From an uncultured Propionibacteriaceae bacterium (lineage in GTDB: Bacteria > Actinomycetota > Actinomycetes > Propionibacteriales > Propionibacteriaceae), in the NCBI GenBank assembly GCA_945911015.1, contig CAMDZW010000011.1, positions 1 to 64,000 on the forward strand: DNA of 64,000 nucleotides, in the 5' to 3' direction. This document shows, in pieces, positions 42,056 through 52,716 of this stretch (its first letter is position 1; each line of letters opens with the position of its first letter). The notes below the pieces were generated by a model. That model ran no database searches, was not told the origin of the DNA, and saw only the letters and a list, made by a program, of their open reading frames with translations. The position numbers and the translations under genes are program-made.

Positions 42056-43428
42056 GGCTCTTCACAATCCAGGGTGTAGTTGTGGCCTGAACCCGCCGGA
42101 TTCCAGGAGCGCTCGGGCGATGTAGTGGGTGAGGTTGCGAAAGCCAAGGGCAAGTCCGCGCAGGTGTTCGAGCCGACCATTCACGGCCTCGGTGGGTCCG
42201 TTGCTGGTGCGTGGGCGATCGAAATAGGCCAGGACGTCCTCGGCGCGTCTGGCCAGGGTGCGGCCAAGCTTGCGCAGCTCGACCAAGGCGGTGGGCACGC
42301 CGTCGGTGAGGGCGTCGAGCGTGTCTGGATGCGGCCGCGGGCACGGTCGGGGGTCGCGGTAGGCGGAGATCATGCGCTGGTAGGTGCCCCAGGTGGCCTC
42401 GACCGGCACGTGCTCCTCGCGGGCGAACAGCTTCTCGAGCCGGTCCTGTTGTTTGTCGGTGAGCAGGTCGGCGCCGGTGTGCAGGGTCCGCCTGGCCGAG
42501 TACAGCGGGTCGCCCTTGCGTCCGCGGTGACCATGGATCTGCTGCTGGACCCGGCGGCGGCACTCATCCAGGGCGTCGCCGGCAAGGCGATTGACGTGGA
42601 ACGGATCCATGACGGTGACCGCCTCGGGCAGCTCCTCGGTGGTGGCGGTCTTGAACCCGGCGAACCCGTCCATGTCCACGACCTCGATCCCGTCGCGCCC
42701 GACATGGTCGCGCTCGGCCAGCCAGTCCTTGAACGCCTTCTTGCTGCGGCCTTCGACCACGGCCAGCAGCCGGGAGGGACCGGTGCCCTCACGGACCGGG
42801 GTCAGGTCGATGACCACGGTGACGTACTTGTCCCCGTGGCGGGTGTGCTGCCACACGTGCTCATCAACCCCGACACCTTCGCGCCCTCCAGGCGGGTCGG
42901 GTCGGCGATCAGTAGCGTTGTCCCTCCGCCAAGACCGCGTCGTTGGCGGTATTCCACGCCACGCCCAGCCCCTCGGCGACCCGGGACATCGACAAGTGCC
43001 CGACCACGATCCCGACCAGTCCCCACCGCAGCCCGGCCCGGGAGATCTTGGCCCGCGGCTGCGCAGCCTTACCGGTGTCCTGACGTCACACATGGCCGCA
43101 CCCGATGCACCCGAACGGCACGTGTGCCAGCTCCCTGGTCACCGTGTCGCGCGGGGAGCCCTGGCAGCCGCACCGCCGGCACCAGTCGTCCGGCTCGATC
43201 ACCCGGCAGGCCAGAACAGCACGGTCGGGTTCGAGACACTGGCCGGTGACCTCCAACCCGAGGTCGTCCAAGCCGTTGAAGGTCGTCGGGTTAGGGCACG
43301 TGAAGGTAACGTCAGGCACGTCGAGTCTTCCGGATGGGCGGTGTGACAACTCCCATCATCGGAAGACCTCGACCCCTACCCGGCCAGCGACGCGCGGACG
43401 ACCTCTACACCCTCATCTGTGAAGAGCC
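42056..43428. mobile_element. ISL3-family insertion sequence A (complete ends, dead transposase)
   Basis: 1373 bp from GGCTCTTCACAATCC to GTGAAGAGCC, with imperfect inverted ends, followed by the right target duplication. The ends look intact, so it could be moved in trans by element B transposase. Confidence 0.88.
42062..43319 (-). pseudogene. ISL3 family transposase, multiply broken
   Basis: Same family as the neighbour (CRRCGCQGSPRDTVTRELAHVP at the start; VGVDEHVWQHTRHGDKYVTVVIDLTPV and TSNGPTEAVNGRLEHLRG later) but inactivated in several ways: a deletion removes the residues between HVPFG and CIGCGHV, the next Trp codon is TGA (43086-43088), and two small indels near 42880-42925 shift the frame before the catalytic domain. 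GTG 43319 is the probable original start. Confidence 0.88.
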
Positions 43429-43436
43429 CCGAAACG
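43429..43436. repeat. Right target-site duplication CCGAAACG
   Basis: Exact copy of 40481-40488, directly after the right end of element A and 15 bases before the purA stop codon, so the insertion sits just behind purA. Confidence 0.85.
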
Positions 43437-43450
43437 GCGAGCGGGATCAC

Positions 43451-44770
<1,320 letters not shown>

Positions 44771-44785
44771 TCAGCCGACGGGGTC

Positions 44786-45217
44786 TTACCCGAGCATGCT
44801 ACCGGACAGTGCCTGCCACCCGGTCTCGGAGCTGTCCCGCAGGAACTGGCTGCAGCGTTCGGCCTCGTCGGACTCGCCGATCCGACCGGCTGCCACAGCC
44901 AATGCCGCCAAGCAGCGCAGGAAGCCACGGTTCGGTTCGTGCTCGTACGGCACCGGGCCGGTGCCGCGCCACCCGGATCGACGCAACATGTCGAGGCCGC
45001 GGTGATATCCGGTACGGGCGAAGGCATAGCCGTCGATGGTGTCACCGGCCTCGAGGGCGGCTTCGGCCAGCTCGGCCCAGACCAGACTGCTGGCGGGATG
45101 GGTCGCCGCCACCTGACGTGGATCGACCGAGTCGGCCAGCAGTGCGGCGGCCGGGTCGACCGGCAGCAGGGTCGGCTCGGGGCCGTCGGCGAGGAGGTTG
45201 TGGTGAGTGTGGCTCAT
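44786..45217 (-). CDS. DUF3151 family protein
   Basis: 143-residue actinobacterial protein of unknown function. The sequence SHTHHNLLADGPEPTLLP, ARTGYHRGLDMLRRSGWRG and NRGFLRCLAALAVAAGRIGE matches DUF3151. ATG 45217 gives the conserved start. Commonly found next to purA or fba in actinobacteria, as here, which hints at a link with central metabolism that sequence alone does not explain. Confidence 0.88.
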   Translation of the reverse strand: MSHTHHNLLADGPEPTLLPVDPAAALLADSVDPRQVAATHPASSLVWAELAEAALEAGDTIDGYAFARTGYHRGLDMLRRSGWRGTGPVPYEHEPNRGFLRCLAALAVAAGRIGESDEAERCSQFLRDSSETGWQALSGSMLG

Positions 45218-45324
45218 GCGGTCATGGTACGGAATGGCCCCCCACGACGTCCGGCAGTGGACTCGGCCCGGTCCGAGAGCTATGGTCGATCCCTGCCAAA
45301 GAGACATTGACCAAGGAGACTGTG

Positions 45325-45681
45325 GTGGCACTGCCATCGGAGGAACTCGACCAGCTCTATGACGCCGTGGTCCAAGACCAGGACGGCGAAAAGGTGGGCA
45401 CCGTCGGACAGATCTACGTCGACGACACCACTGACGAGCCAACGTTCATCACCGTACGGTCGGGGCTGTTCGGCACCAAGGAGTCGATCATCCCCGTCTG
45501 CCATGCCGAGTACACCGAGGACGGCGATGTCCAGGTCCCGTACGACCGCGCCACGATCAAGCACTGCCCCCTGATCGAACCCGAGGGCCATCTCGACAAG
45601 GACGAGCAGGCCACCCTGTACGACCACTACGGCGTCGATGCCGATGAGATCCCCGCCACGGAGCCCGGCTCCCGGGACTGA
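45325..45681 (+). CDS. PRC-barrel domain protein
   Basis: 118-residue soluble protein. The N-terminal half (LYDAVVQDQDGEKVGTVGQIYVDD...EPTFITVRSGLFGTKESIIPV) is a PRC-barrel, a small beta-barrel found in RimM, photosynthetic reaction centres and many actinobacterial stress proteins. GTG 45325 has AAGGAG 6 bases upstream; the GTG one codon earlier is also possible. Function unknown. It runs into a strong terminator shared with fba. Confidence 0.85.
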   Translation: MALPSEELDQLYDAVVQDQDGEKVGTVGQIYVDDTTDEPTFITVRSGLFGTKESIIPVCHAEYTEDGDVQVPYDRATIKHCPLIEPEGHLDKDEQATLYDHYGVDADEIPATEPGSRD

Positions 45682-45701
45682 ACCACCCCCAAAGATGCAC
45701 A

Positions 45702-45735
45702 CAGGCCGGAAGGGAGCGGGCTCCCTCCCGGCCTG
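45702..45735. terminator. Strong bidirectional terminator
   Basis: CAGGCCGGAAGGGAG pairs with CTCCCTCCCGGCCTG (14 of 15 positions) around a 4-base loop. It lies between the convergent stops of the PRC-barrel gene and fba and should serve both. Confidence 0.85.
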
Positions 45736-45754
45736 ATCCGGTTGTCAGAAGAAC

Positions 45755-46780
<1,026 letters not shown>

Positions 46781-47013
46781 CAGATGCCCCCTTTCTCAGA
46801 CGGCGAACTCGTGGTCGGTCTCCATCTTCCCACCGTCGCTCGATGACAGCGAGTCGGTTCCCACGTCGGCAGGACCAGCCCCGGGAGTGGTCTGGGACCC
46901 CGCCCGCTCAGAAACAGGTCCTCGATTTCCGGGCAATCGGTTTCCGGGTTCGTTCAGGAAATCCAGACTGAGAAAGTGAGCGCCGACCGTACGACCAGTG
47001 GTCCCGTACGAGC

Positions 47014-47067
47014 CAGTGGTCCAGCGGGTCAGGGGTCCAGCTGAGTCAGTGGTCCAGCGGGTCAGGG
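47014..47067. repeat. 21-bp direct repeat in fba upstream gap
   Basis: CAGTGGTCCAGCGGGTCAGGG occurs twice, 33 bp apart, with further GTGGTCC and GGTCCAGC fragments around. The 296-base gap 46781-47076 holds no convincing gene. The repeats are close to the stop of the leftward membrane-protein gene; no function is evident. Confidence 0.7.
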
Positions 47068-47076
47068 CCGGTACGT

Positions 47077-48075
47077 TCAGCGGTCCAGCTGGCGGGTGTC
47101 GATCCGCACCTGACCGGCCGACAGGGTCCGCACGGCCTGGTCGATCGTCGACAGCACGACCGGCACCTGGTCCAGCCGCAAGGTCTCCTCGGCTCCCCTG
47201 GCCCGCAGCCACCGGTCCGGGACCAGCAGGCCGAAGACCAGTCCGATCACCGCGGCCACCACCGACGCCAACAAGGCCAACCAGCTGAACGGCAATAGCA
47301 CGATCGCGACCACCAATCCCGTGACCACGGCCGGGAGCGCACGGCCCTGACCGGTCATGACCCACCACGCGGAGTACACCAGGGCCACGATGCCCACCGC
47401 AGCCACGGCACCCAGAGCGACGGAGATCAGGGCCACCACTCCGGTCCCGAGTCCGGCAACCTCGTCCAGTGCCTCCTGCTCGGTGAGCCCGGCAAGCAGA
47501 TGCAACACCTGGGCGACCGATCGCAGCCACGAGGTGCTCCGCACGATCGCGTACACCACCCCGATCAGCATCGCGACGGCGGCCAACGCCCGCGCACCAC
47601 CGGCCACGGTGACCTGGACTGGCCGTCTCGTGCTGGTCTCGACCCCCGGCGCGGTTGTACTCAGCTCGAGGAATGAGTCCTTGCGCGACCATGGGGTCCG
47701 CGCCCGGAGCAGGGCGACTTGCGCCCAGGACGCGGCGGTCTGGCCCAACTGCATCCCGTCGCGGTCGACGTGGATCGCGGTCGTTCCCCACGCCGTCCGT
47801 CGCAGCACACCCACCGCCGACTGCCACCGCACCAGCGCATTGGTCACCCGGTACAGGTTGAGCAGACCGAAGAAACCGTAGAAGAACCAGATCATCGGCT
47901 CGTTCCACCGCGTGATCAAGAAGATGACGCCGGCAATGACCACGCTGAGGCCGAGGCCGATCAGGCTGCGGAAGAAGCCCTTGCGCCACGCGTCCGCGCG
48001 GGCCTGGGTGAGTGTCGGGTCGTAGGGCAGGACGAGTTCGTCGGCCACGACCGCTTCGGGACCCAGGACTGTCAT
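47077..48075 (-). CDS. Polytopic membrane protein with PH-like segment
   Basis: 332 residues, unrecognised family. Two helices (about 33-75), then a soluble beta-rich piece (GTTAIHVDRDGMQLGQTAASWAQVALLRAR) like a bacterial PH domain, then about four more helices (155-285), and a short tail. Possibly an envelope protein. It stands alone, with repeats before and a GntR gene 42 bases behind on the same strand. Confidence 0.7.
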   Translation of the reverse strand: MTVLGPEAVVADELVLPYDPTLTQARADAWRKGFFRSLIGLGLSVVIAGVIFLITRWNEPMIWFFYGFFGLLNLYRVTNALVRWQSAVGVLRRTAWGTTAIHVDRDGMQLGQTAASWAQVALLRARTPWSRKDSFLELSTTAPGVETSTRRPVQVTVAGGARALAAVAMLIGVVYAIVRSTSWLRSVAQVLHLLAGLTEQEALDEVAGLGTGVVALISVALGAVAAVGIVALVYSAWWVMTGQGRALPAVVTGLVVAIVLLPFSWLALLASVVAAVIGLVFGLLVPDRWLRARGAEETLRLDQVPVVLSTIDQAVRTLSAGQVRIDTRQLDR

Positions 48076-48117
48076 GCCCCTGATTCTGTCAGACGGAGGG
48101 CAACGCAGCGCCGCCGG

Positions 48118-48927
48118 TCAGCGAGCTCCCCGCGGGGTGATCGCCATGTGGATGCGATAGCGGTCCGCCCGGTAGCTCGACATGGAGAACTCGATGATCC
48201 GGTCACCGGACCAGGTGATCCGTTCGGTGACCAGCAGCGGCGACCGCTTGCTCAGTCCGAGGATGGTGGCGCGCTGCCGGTCCGCAGCCTCTGCCCGTAC
48301 GGTCTGTTCGCCATTGGTGACCACCACGCCGTACTCGCTGGCGAACACGTCGTAGAGCGAGCCGAGCTCGCGACCGAGAAGCCCCGGGAACAGTGCCGAC
48401 GGGTAGTAGCCGACCTCATAGGCCATCGGTGAGCTATCGGCGGTGCGGAGCCGTTCGACCCGGATGACCTTGTTCATCGGACGGATCCGCAGGGCGAAGG
48501 CGATCTCGTCATCGGCCTCGATCTCGGTCGCCGAGAGCACCACGGTGGCCGGTTCCAGCCCCCGGGCCCGCATCTCGCGGGAGAACGAGGTCAGGTGGAG
48601 CCTGGAGTCGACCTGCGGCCCGGTGACATAGGTGCCCTTGCCGTGGACCCGCTCCAGCGCACCTGCCTCGACCAGGTCGGAGATGGCCTGCCGCACCGTG
48701 ACGCGACTGACTCCGAGCCGCACCACCAGAGCGCGTTCGGAGGGGATGGCATCCCCGGGATGGAGTTCGGCATCGATCAGGTCCGACAGGATCTCACGGA
48801 CCTGGGCCCGTTTGGTCGTTGCTCGACCCAGACCTTGCGCCAACATCTCCAGCCGGCCGCCTGGGAATTCGTCGACCTCGGGCACCGCCGCTCCCTTCAC
48901 AGCCTCAAACGGCTCTACGATGTTCAT
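48118..48927 (-). CDS. GntR family regulator with UTRA domain
   Basis: 269 residues. An N-terminal winged helix (PSERALVVRLGVSRVTVRQAISDLVEAGALERVHGKGTYV) and a C-terminal UTRA ligand domain (VIRVERLRTADSSPMAYEVGYYP) identify a HutC/DasR-type regulator, which often senses phosphorylated sugars or amino acid catabolites. Its 45-residue N-terminal extension is longer than usual. Half-sites like those of DasR overlap the divergent promoter, suggesting autoregulation. Confidence 0.9.
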   Translation of the reverse strand: MNIVEPFEAVKGAAVPEVDEFPGGRLEMLAQGLGRATTKRAQVREILSDLIDAELHPGDAIPSERALVVRLGVSRVTVRQAISDLVEAGALERVHGKGTYVTGPQVDSRLHLTSFSREMRARGLEPATVVLSATEIEADDEIAFALRIRPMNKVIRVERLRTADSSPMAYEVGYYPSALFPGLLGRELGSLYDVFASEYGVVVTNGEQTVRAEAADRQRATILGLSKRSPLLVTERITWSGDRIIEFSMSSYRADRYRIHMAITPRGAR

Positions 48928-48928
48928 C

Positions 48929-48946
48929 AGACCACTCCATACCAGT
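48929..48946. promoter_or_regulatory. GntR-type half-sites in direct repeat
   Basis: AGACCACT and ATACCAGT, 10 bp apart, lie directly in front of the GntR start. AGACCACT equals a half-site of the DasR consensus AGTGGTCTAGACCACT. The direct rather than inverted arrangement is unusual, so binding is only a possibility. Confidence 0.35.
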
Positions 48947-48960
48947 ATGACGGAGCGCGC

Positions 48961-49851
48961 GTGGAACTCACAAGACCTGACGCAGATGAACTCATCATCT
49001 CAGCGGGAAGTACGGGACGTGACGGATCCGTACGAGGTGAGTCCAGCACCCTGCCGCTACCGCCGACCACCCGGTTCTCGGTACGGGTGGACTCCCGGCG
49101 CTGGTGTCTGGGACACCGGGACGGATCCGGCCGCCGGCATTCGTGCCCGGATCGGACCGAGATCACCAAGGCCCGATCCTGTGAACGCTGTGCCGAGCTG
49201 GACCCGTACCGGTGGATGCACATCGCCCACCGCAGCCAGTGGCCGCCGGATCCACAGCTGCGCGAGCATCTGATGCGGCCGCACTGGCTCTACATCGCCA
49301 CCTTCGCCGGCGGCCAGACCAAGGTCGGCACGGCGGTCGACGACCGCAAACATGCCCGCCTCGATGAGCAAGGGCCCGTCCTGGCGCACTGGGTCGCGGT
49401 CGCCGCCGACGGTGTCGAGGTGAGGATGTGGGAGGACCGAGTCTCCCAGGTCGCCGGGATCGGCCAGGTCGTGCGACCGTCGGCGAAAGCTGCCGGTCTG
49501 AGCGGACCGATCGACCTGTCCGGACTCGCCGCAAGCCATCGCGAGGCGGTGGCACGGGCACAGGAGGCGCTGGCCGGGTTCCAGGATGCGGTGCCTTTTG
49601 CCGATCCGTGGCCGAACCCCCGCGATCCGCAGACCCTGCTGGGTGATGACATCAGGCCCTACCCGACCTCGCTGGGCTCGGGGGAGCACGGGTTCTCGAT
49701 CGACTCATGGTGGGGGCCGACGGCACTGGTGCGTCTCGACGGTGTCCCGGAGTTGCGGTGGGCGACCGACATGTCCGCCCTGGTCGGGCACCGGATCAGT
49801 CAGGGAGAATGGGTGACCGCAGCGCCGGCCGTACAGGACTCACTGTTCTGA
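48961..49851 (+). CDS. DUF2797 family protein
   Basis: 296-residue protein. A zinc-knuckle-like set of residues (Cys49, Cys62, Cys74, Cys77) precedes HWLYIATFAGGQTKVGTAVDDRKHARLDEQGP, which matches DUF2797, a family with a fold related to GIY-YIG domains. Function unknown. GTG 48961 has GGAG 5 bases upstream. Divergent from the GntR gene with only 33 bases between; its end overlaps the convergent methyltransferase by 12 bases. Confidence 0.85.
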   Translation: MELTRPDADELIISAGSTGRDGSVRGESSTLPLPPTTRFSVRVDSRRWCLGHRDGSGRRHSCPDRTEITKARSCERCAELDPYRWMHIAHRSQWPPDPQLREHLMRPHWLYIATFAGGQTKVGTAVDDRKHARLDEQGPVLAHWVAVAADGVEVRMWEDRVSQVAGIGQVVRPSAKAAGLSGPIDLSGLAASHREAVARAQEALAGFQDAVPFADPWPNPRDPQTLLGDDIRPYPTSLGSGEHGFSIDSWWGPTALVRLDGVPELRWATDMSALVGHRISQGEWVTAAPAVQDSLF

Positions 49852-50496
49852 CCCGGCCCAATCCCGGGCCCAGTGATACATGGCGATCGCGGCGGCGGCG
49901 CCGGCGTTGATTGAGCGGGTCGACCCGTACTGGGTGATCGCGACGTGCTGTTCGCAGATCGCCAGGACATCCTCGGTGAGGCCCTCCCCTTCCGAACCGA
50001 AGATCAAACAGGACCGTTCGGGGAGCCGGACCCCTTCGAGCGGCACCGAACCGGGGACATTGTCCACCCCCACCGGGCTCAGCTGGTTGGCGCGCAGCCA
50101 CTCGGCGAGGTCGGCGGCATCCCGGTGGTGGTGGACGTGGAGGTAGCGGTCGGTGACCATCGCACCCCGACGATTCCAGCGACGACGTCCGATGATGTGC
50201 ACCCCGGCGACATTGAAGGCATTCGCGGTGCGGACCACCGAGCCGATGTTGAAGTCGTGCTGCCAGTTCTGGATGGCGACGTGGAGTGGGTGCCGGACCT
50301 GGTCCAGGTCGGCCACGATGGCCTCGAGGCGCCAGTAGCGGTAGCGATCCACCACATTGCGTCGGTCCCCTGCCTCGAGGAGCTCGGGGTCCAACCGAGG
50401 ATCGTCGGGCCACGGCTCGGGGGGCGGCCCCACACCGATCGTGTGCTCGTCGGGCGCCACCGGGTTGTCGTCGCCCTCGGGGGTCGGATCGGTCAT
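49840..50496 (-). CDS. TrmH/SpoU family RNA methyltransferase
   Basis: 218-residue knotted (SPOUT) methyltransferase using SAM on the 2'-O of rRNA or tRNA. Motif 1 is NIGSVVRTANAFNVAGVHIIG, motif 2 IFGSEGEGL and motif 3 QYGSTRSINAGAAAAIAMY, all intact. ATG 50496 begins the protein; the longer open frame overlaps the next gene in antisense. Only 24 bases separate it from the divergent DUF368 gene. Confidence 0.93.
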   Translation of the reverse strand: MTDPTPEGDDNPVAPDEHTIGVGPPPEPWPDDPRLDPELLEAGDRRNVVDRYRYWRLEAIVADLDQVRHPLHVAIQNWQHDFNIGSVVRTANAFNVAGVHIIGRRRWNRRGAMVTDRYLHVHHHRDAADLAEWLRANQLSPVGVDNVPGSVPLEGVRLPERSCLIFGSEGEGLTEDVLAICEQHVAITQYGSTRSINAGAAAAIAMYHWARDWAGSEQ

Positions 50497-50520
50497 GGCC
50501 GACACAGTAATCTGGCGTGC

Positions 50521-51519
50521 GTGCCTACTGCAGACCAGCCCGTGACCGACCCCGTCCCGGACGCCGCCGAGACCATCACTCGGCCACCTTCCATGCTCGA
50601 CGGCCTGCCGGGGTGGCTGGTCACTGTCATCAACCTGTTCCGAGGTGGGGCGATCGGCGCCTCGGAGGCCCTGCCCGGGATCAGCGGCGGCACCACGGCC
50701 CTGATCATCGGGCTCTACGACGATCTGATCGCCGGAGCGGGCCATGTCATCCGGGGCGCGAAGCATTTCACGGTCGACCTGGTCCGCAGGCAGGGCGCCG
50801 GCCGTGCTGTCGCCGAGTGGCGCCAGGCCCGGTGGAGCATCATCGTGCCGGTGCTGGTCGGCATGGGTGTGGCCCTGATCCTGTCGGCCAAGGTTCTGGC
50901 GCCCTTGGTCGAGCGCCACCCGCAGTATGCTCTCGCGGCCTTCTTCGGCCTGGTGCTGGCCTCGCTGCCGATCCCGTACCGTCACTCCGGGCAGCCGTGG
51001 AAGGTGCGCCACTATGTGATCGCCCTCGTGGCCGGTGCGGCATCCTTCCTGTTCACCGGGCTGCCGCAGGCAGTCCTGCCGCAGCATCCGGTCGTGATCT
51101 TCTTCGCCGCCGCCATCGCGGTCTGCGCCCTGGTCCTGCCCGGGTTGTCCGGCGCCTTCATCCTGTTGACGGTCGGGCTCTATGAGCCGACGCTGCGTGC
51201 GGTCGCCGAGGCCAACATCGGCTACCTGACGATCTTCGCCCTCGGCATGGTCGTGGGCATGGCCTCGGTGGTCCAGGTGATGCAGTTCCTGTTGAAGCAC
51301 CACCACCACCTGACCACGGTCGTGCTGACCGGACTGATGGCGGGGTCCCTGCGGGCCCTGTGGCCGTGGCAGGACGAGGGGCGCAGTTTCGCCCAGCCGA
51401 GCGATGTCGGTCCCACCGTGCTGTGTGCGGTGATCGGGTTCGTCGTGGTCACCGGCTTCATCCTGCTCGGGAGTCGAGCGGCGAAGCGTCAGCACAAGCT
51501 CCACGCCGGGGGCGTCTGA
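50521..51519 (+). CDS. DUF368 (PopT-type) membrane protein, probable undecaprenyl-phosphate transporter
   Basis: 332-residue polytopic protein with about eight helices. FRGGAIGASEALPGISGGTTALIIGLYDDLI and VLPGLSGAFILLTVGLYEP are the two conserved inverted-repeat motifs of DUF368. Proteins of this family have been reported to recycle undecaprenyl phosphate across the membrane for cell-wall synthesis; that role is by family, not seen here. GTG 50521 is used; with TAATCT about 8-13 bases upstream the message may be leaderless. Confidence 0.9.
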   Translation: MPTADQPVTDPVPDAAETITRPPSMLDGLPGWLVTVINLFRGGAIGASEALPGISGGTTALIIGLYDDLIAGAGHVIRGAKHFTVDLVRRQGAGRAVAEWRQARWSIIVPVLVGMGVALILSAKVLAPLVERHPQYALAAFFGLVLASLPIPYRHSGQPWKVRHYVIALVAGAASFLFTGLPQAVLPQHPVVIFFAAAIAVCALVLPGLSGAFILLTVGLYEPTLRAVAEANIGYLTIFALGMVVGMASVVQVMQFLLKHHHHLTTVVLTGLMAGSLRALWPWQDEGRSFAQPSDVGPTVLCAVIGFVVVTGFILLGSRAAKRQHKLHAGGV

Positions 51520-51556
51520 ACGGCGCAGCACCCGTCGCGTCCACGCCCGGGGACCT

Positions 51557-52498
51557 TCAGCTGGCGGTGATCTCGTCGATCCGGGCCAGCTCCTCATCGG
51601 TCGGCACCCACAGCCCGGCCGACACATTGGCCTCGATCTGTTCGACCCGGGTCGCTCCGGCGATCACGGAACCGACGCTCGGCATGGCGGCCAGACCGCC
51701 GATGGCGATCTGGAGCAGAGTGATGCCACGCTCGTCGGCGAAGTCCTGCAGCGCTTCCACGGTGTCGAAGTCGACCCCGGCCAACCGGTCGGGCTGTTTG
51801 GCCAGACGGGTCCCTTCCGGGGCGCCCTCACCACGTCGGTACTTGCCGGTCAGCGCTCCACCGGCCAGCGGAAGATAGGGCAGCATCGACTGGCCGGTGT
51901 AGAGCAATGCGGGGACGAGTTCGGCCTCGGCCTCACGATGCAGCCAGGAGTAGTGGTTCTGCGCCGAGACGAAGGGTTCCAGGCCGCCGCTGCGAGCGGT
52001 CCAGTCGGCATCGACGACCTGCCAGCCGGCAAAGTTGGACGATCCGATGTAGCGGATCTTGCCCTCGTGGACCAGGTCGTTGAGGACGTCGAGGGTTTCC
52101 TCGATCGGGGTGTGCGGATCGGGGCGATGCATCTGGTAGAGGTCGATCCACTCGGTGCCGAGACGTCTCAGGCTGGACTCCACCGCGCGCCGCACATAGC
52201 GACGCGACCCTCGTACCCCCCAATCCGGACCGTTGAGGCCGTTGAGCCCCACGCCGAACTTCGTGGCCACGACGACATCGCCCCGGCGGGAGCCGAGTGC
52301 AGCGCCGAGCAGTTCCTCGGAGCGACCGCCTCCGCCGTAGCAGTCGGCGGTGTCGAACAGCGTGATGCCCGCATCGATCGCCGCGTCCACCACGGGCGCC
52401 ACATCCTCATCGGCCATGCGGCCGCCGAAATTGTTGCACCCCAGCCCGACGGTGGACACGGTGAGGCCGGAGTTGCCGAGCTGACGACAGGTCATCAT
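51557..52498 (-). CDS. Aldo/keto reductase
   Basis: 313-residue NADPH-dependent reductase of the AKR superfamily. The tetrad is visible: Asp and Tyr in FDTADCYGGGGRSEELLG, Lys in VATKFG and His in LYQMHRPDP. Substrate unknown; the group resembles general-stress/potassium-channel-beta-like AKRs. ATG 52498 or the next ATG is the start. A 218-base gap with no evident gene separates it from the lipase-fusion gene. Confidence 0.92.
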   Translation of the reverse strand: MMTCRQLGNSGLTVSTVGLGCNNFGGRMADEDVAPVVDAAIDAGITLFDTADCYGGGGRSEELLGAALGSRRGDVVVATKFGVGLNGLNGPDWGVRGSRRYVRRAVESSLRRLGTEWIDLYQMHRPDPHTPIEETLDVLNDLVHEGKIRYIGSSNFAGWQVVDADWTARSGGLEPFVSAQNHYSWLHREAEAELVPALLYTGQSMLPYLPLAGGALTGKYRRGEGAPEGTRLAKQPDRLAGVDFDTVEALQDFADERGITLLQIAIGGLAAMPSVGSVIAGATRVEQIEANVSAGLWVPTDEELARIDEITAS

Positions 52499-52716
52499 GT
52501 CGGGATCGTTGCACACCCGACCGTCCGGGCCAAGCTTGGGTCTGGGCCCGGACAGTCGCACCCCCGATCAGGTGGATGACCGGCGCATCCGGAAGGGCTG
52601 ACCAACCCCCGGTGCCGTTGCCTGCCACGGTCACTGTAGAAATGCTCAACCGGCAACGAACGACCCGTGAGTGATGGCCAGTGACCAAGGAGGACGGCCA
52701 CCACGACTGATCTTCT

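Noticed and set aside
50497-51627. Upstream extension of the SpoU methyltransferase frame
   Set aside because: Antisense to the DUF368 gene, with low-complexity translation; the conserved protein starts at 50496.
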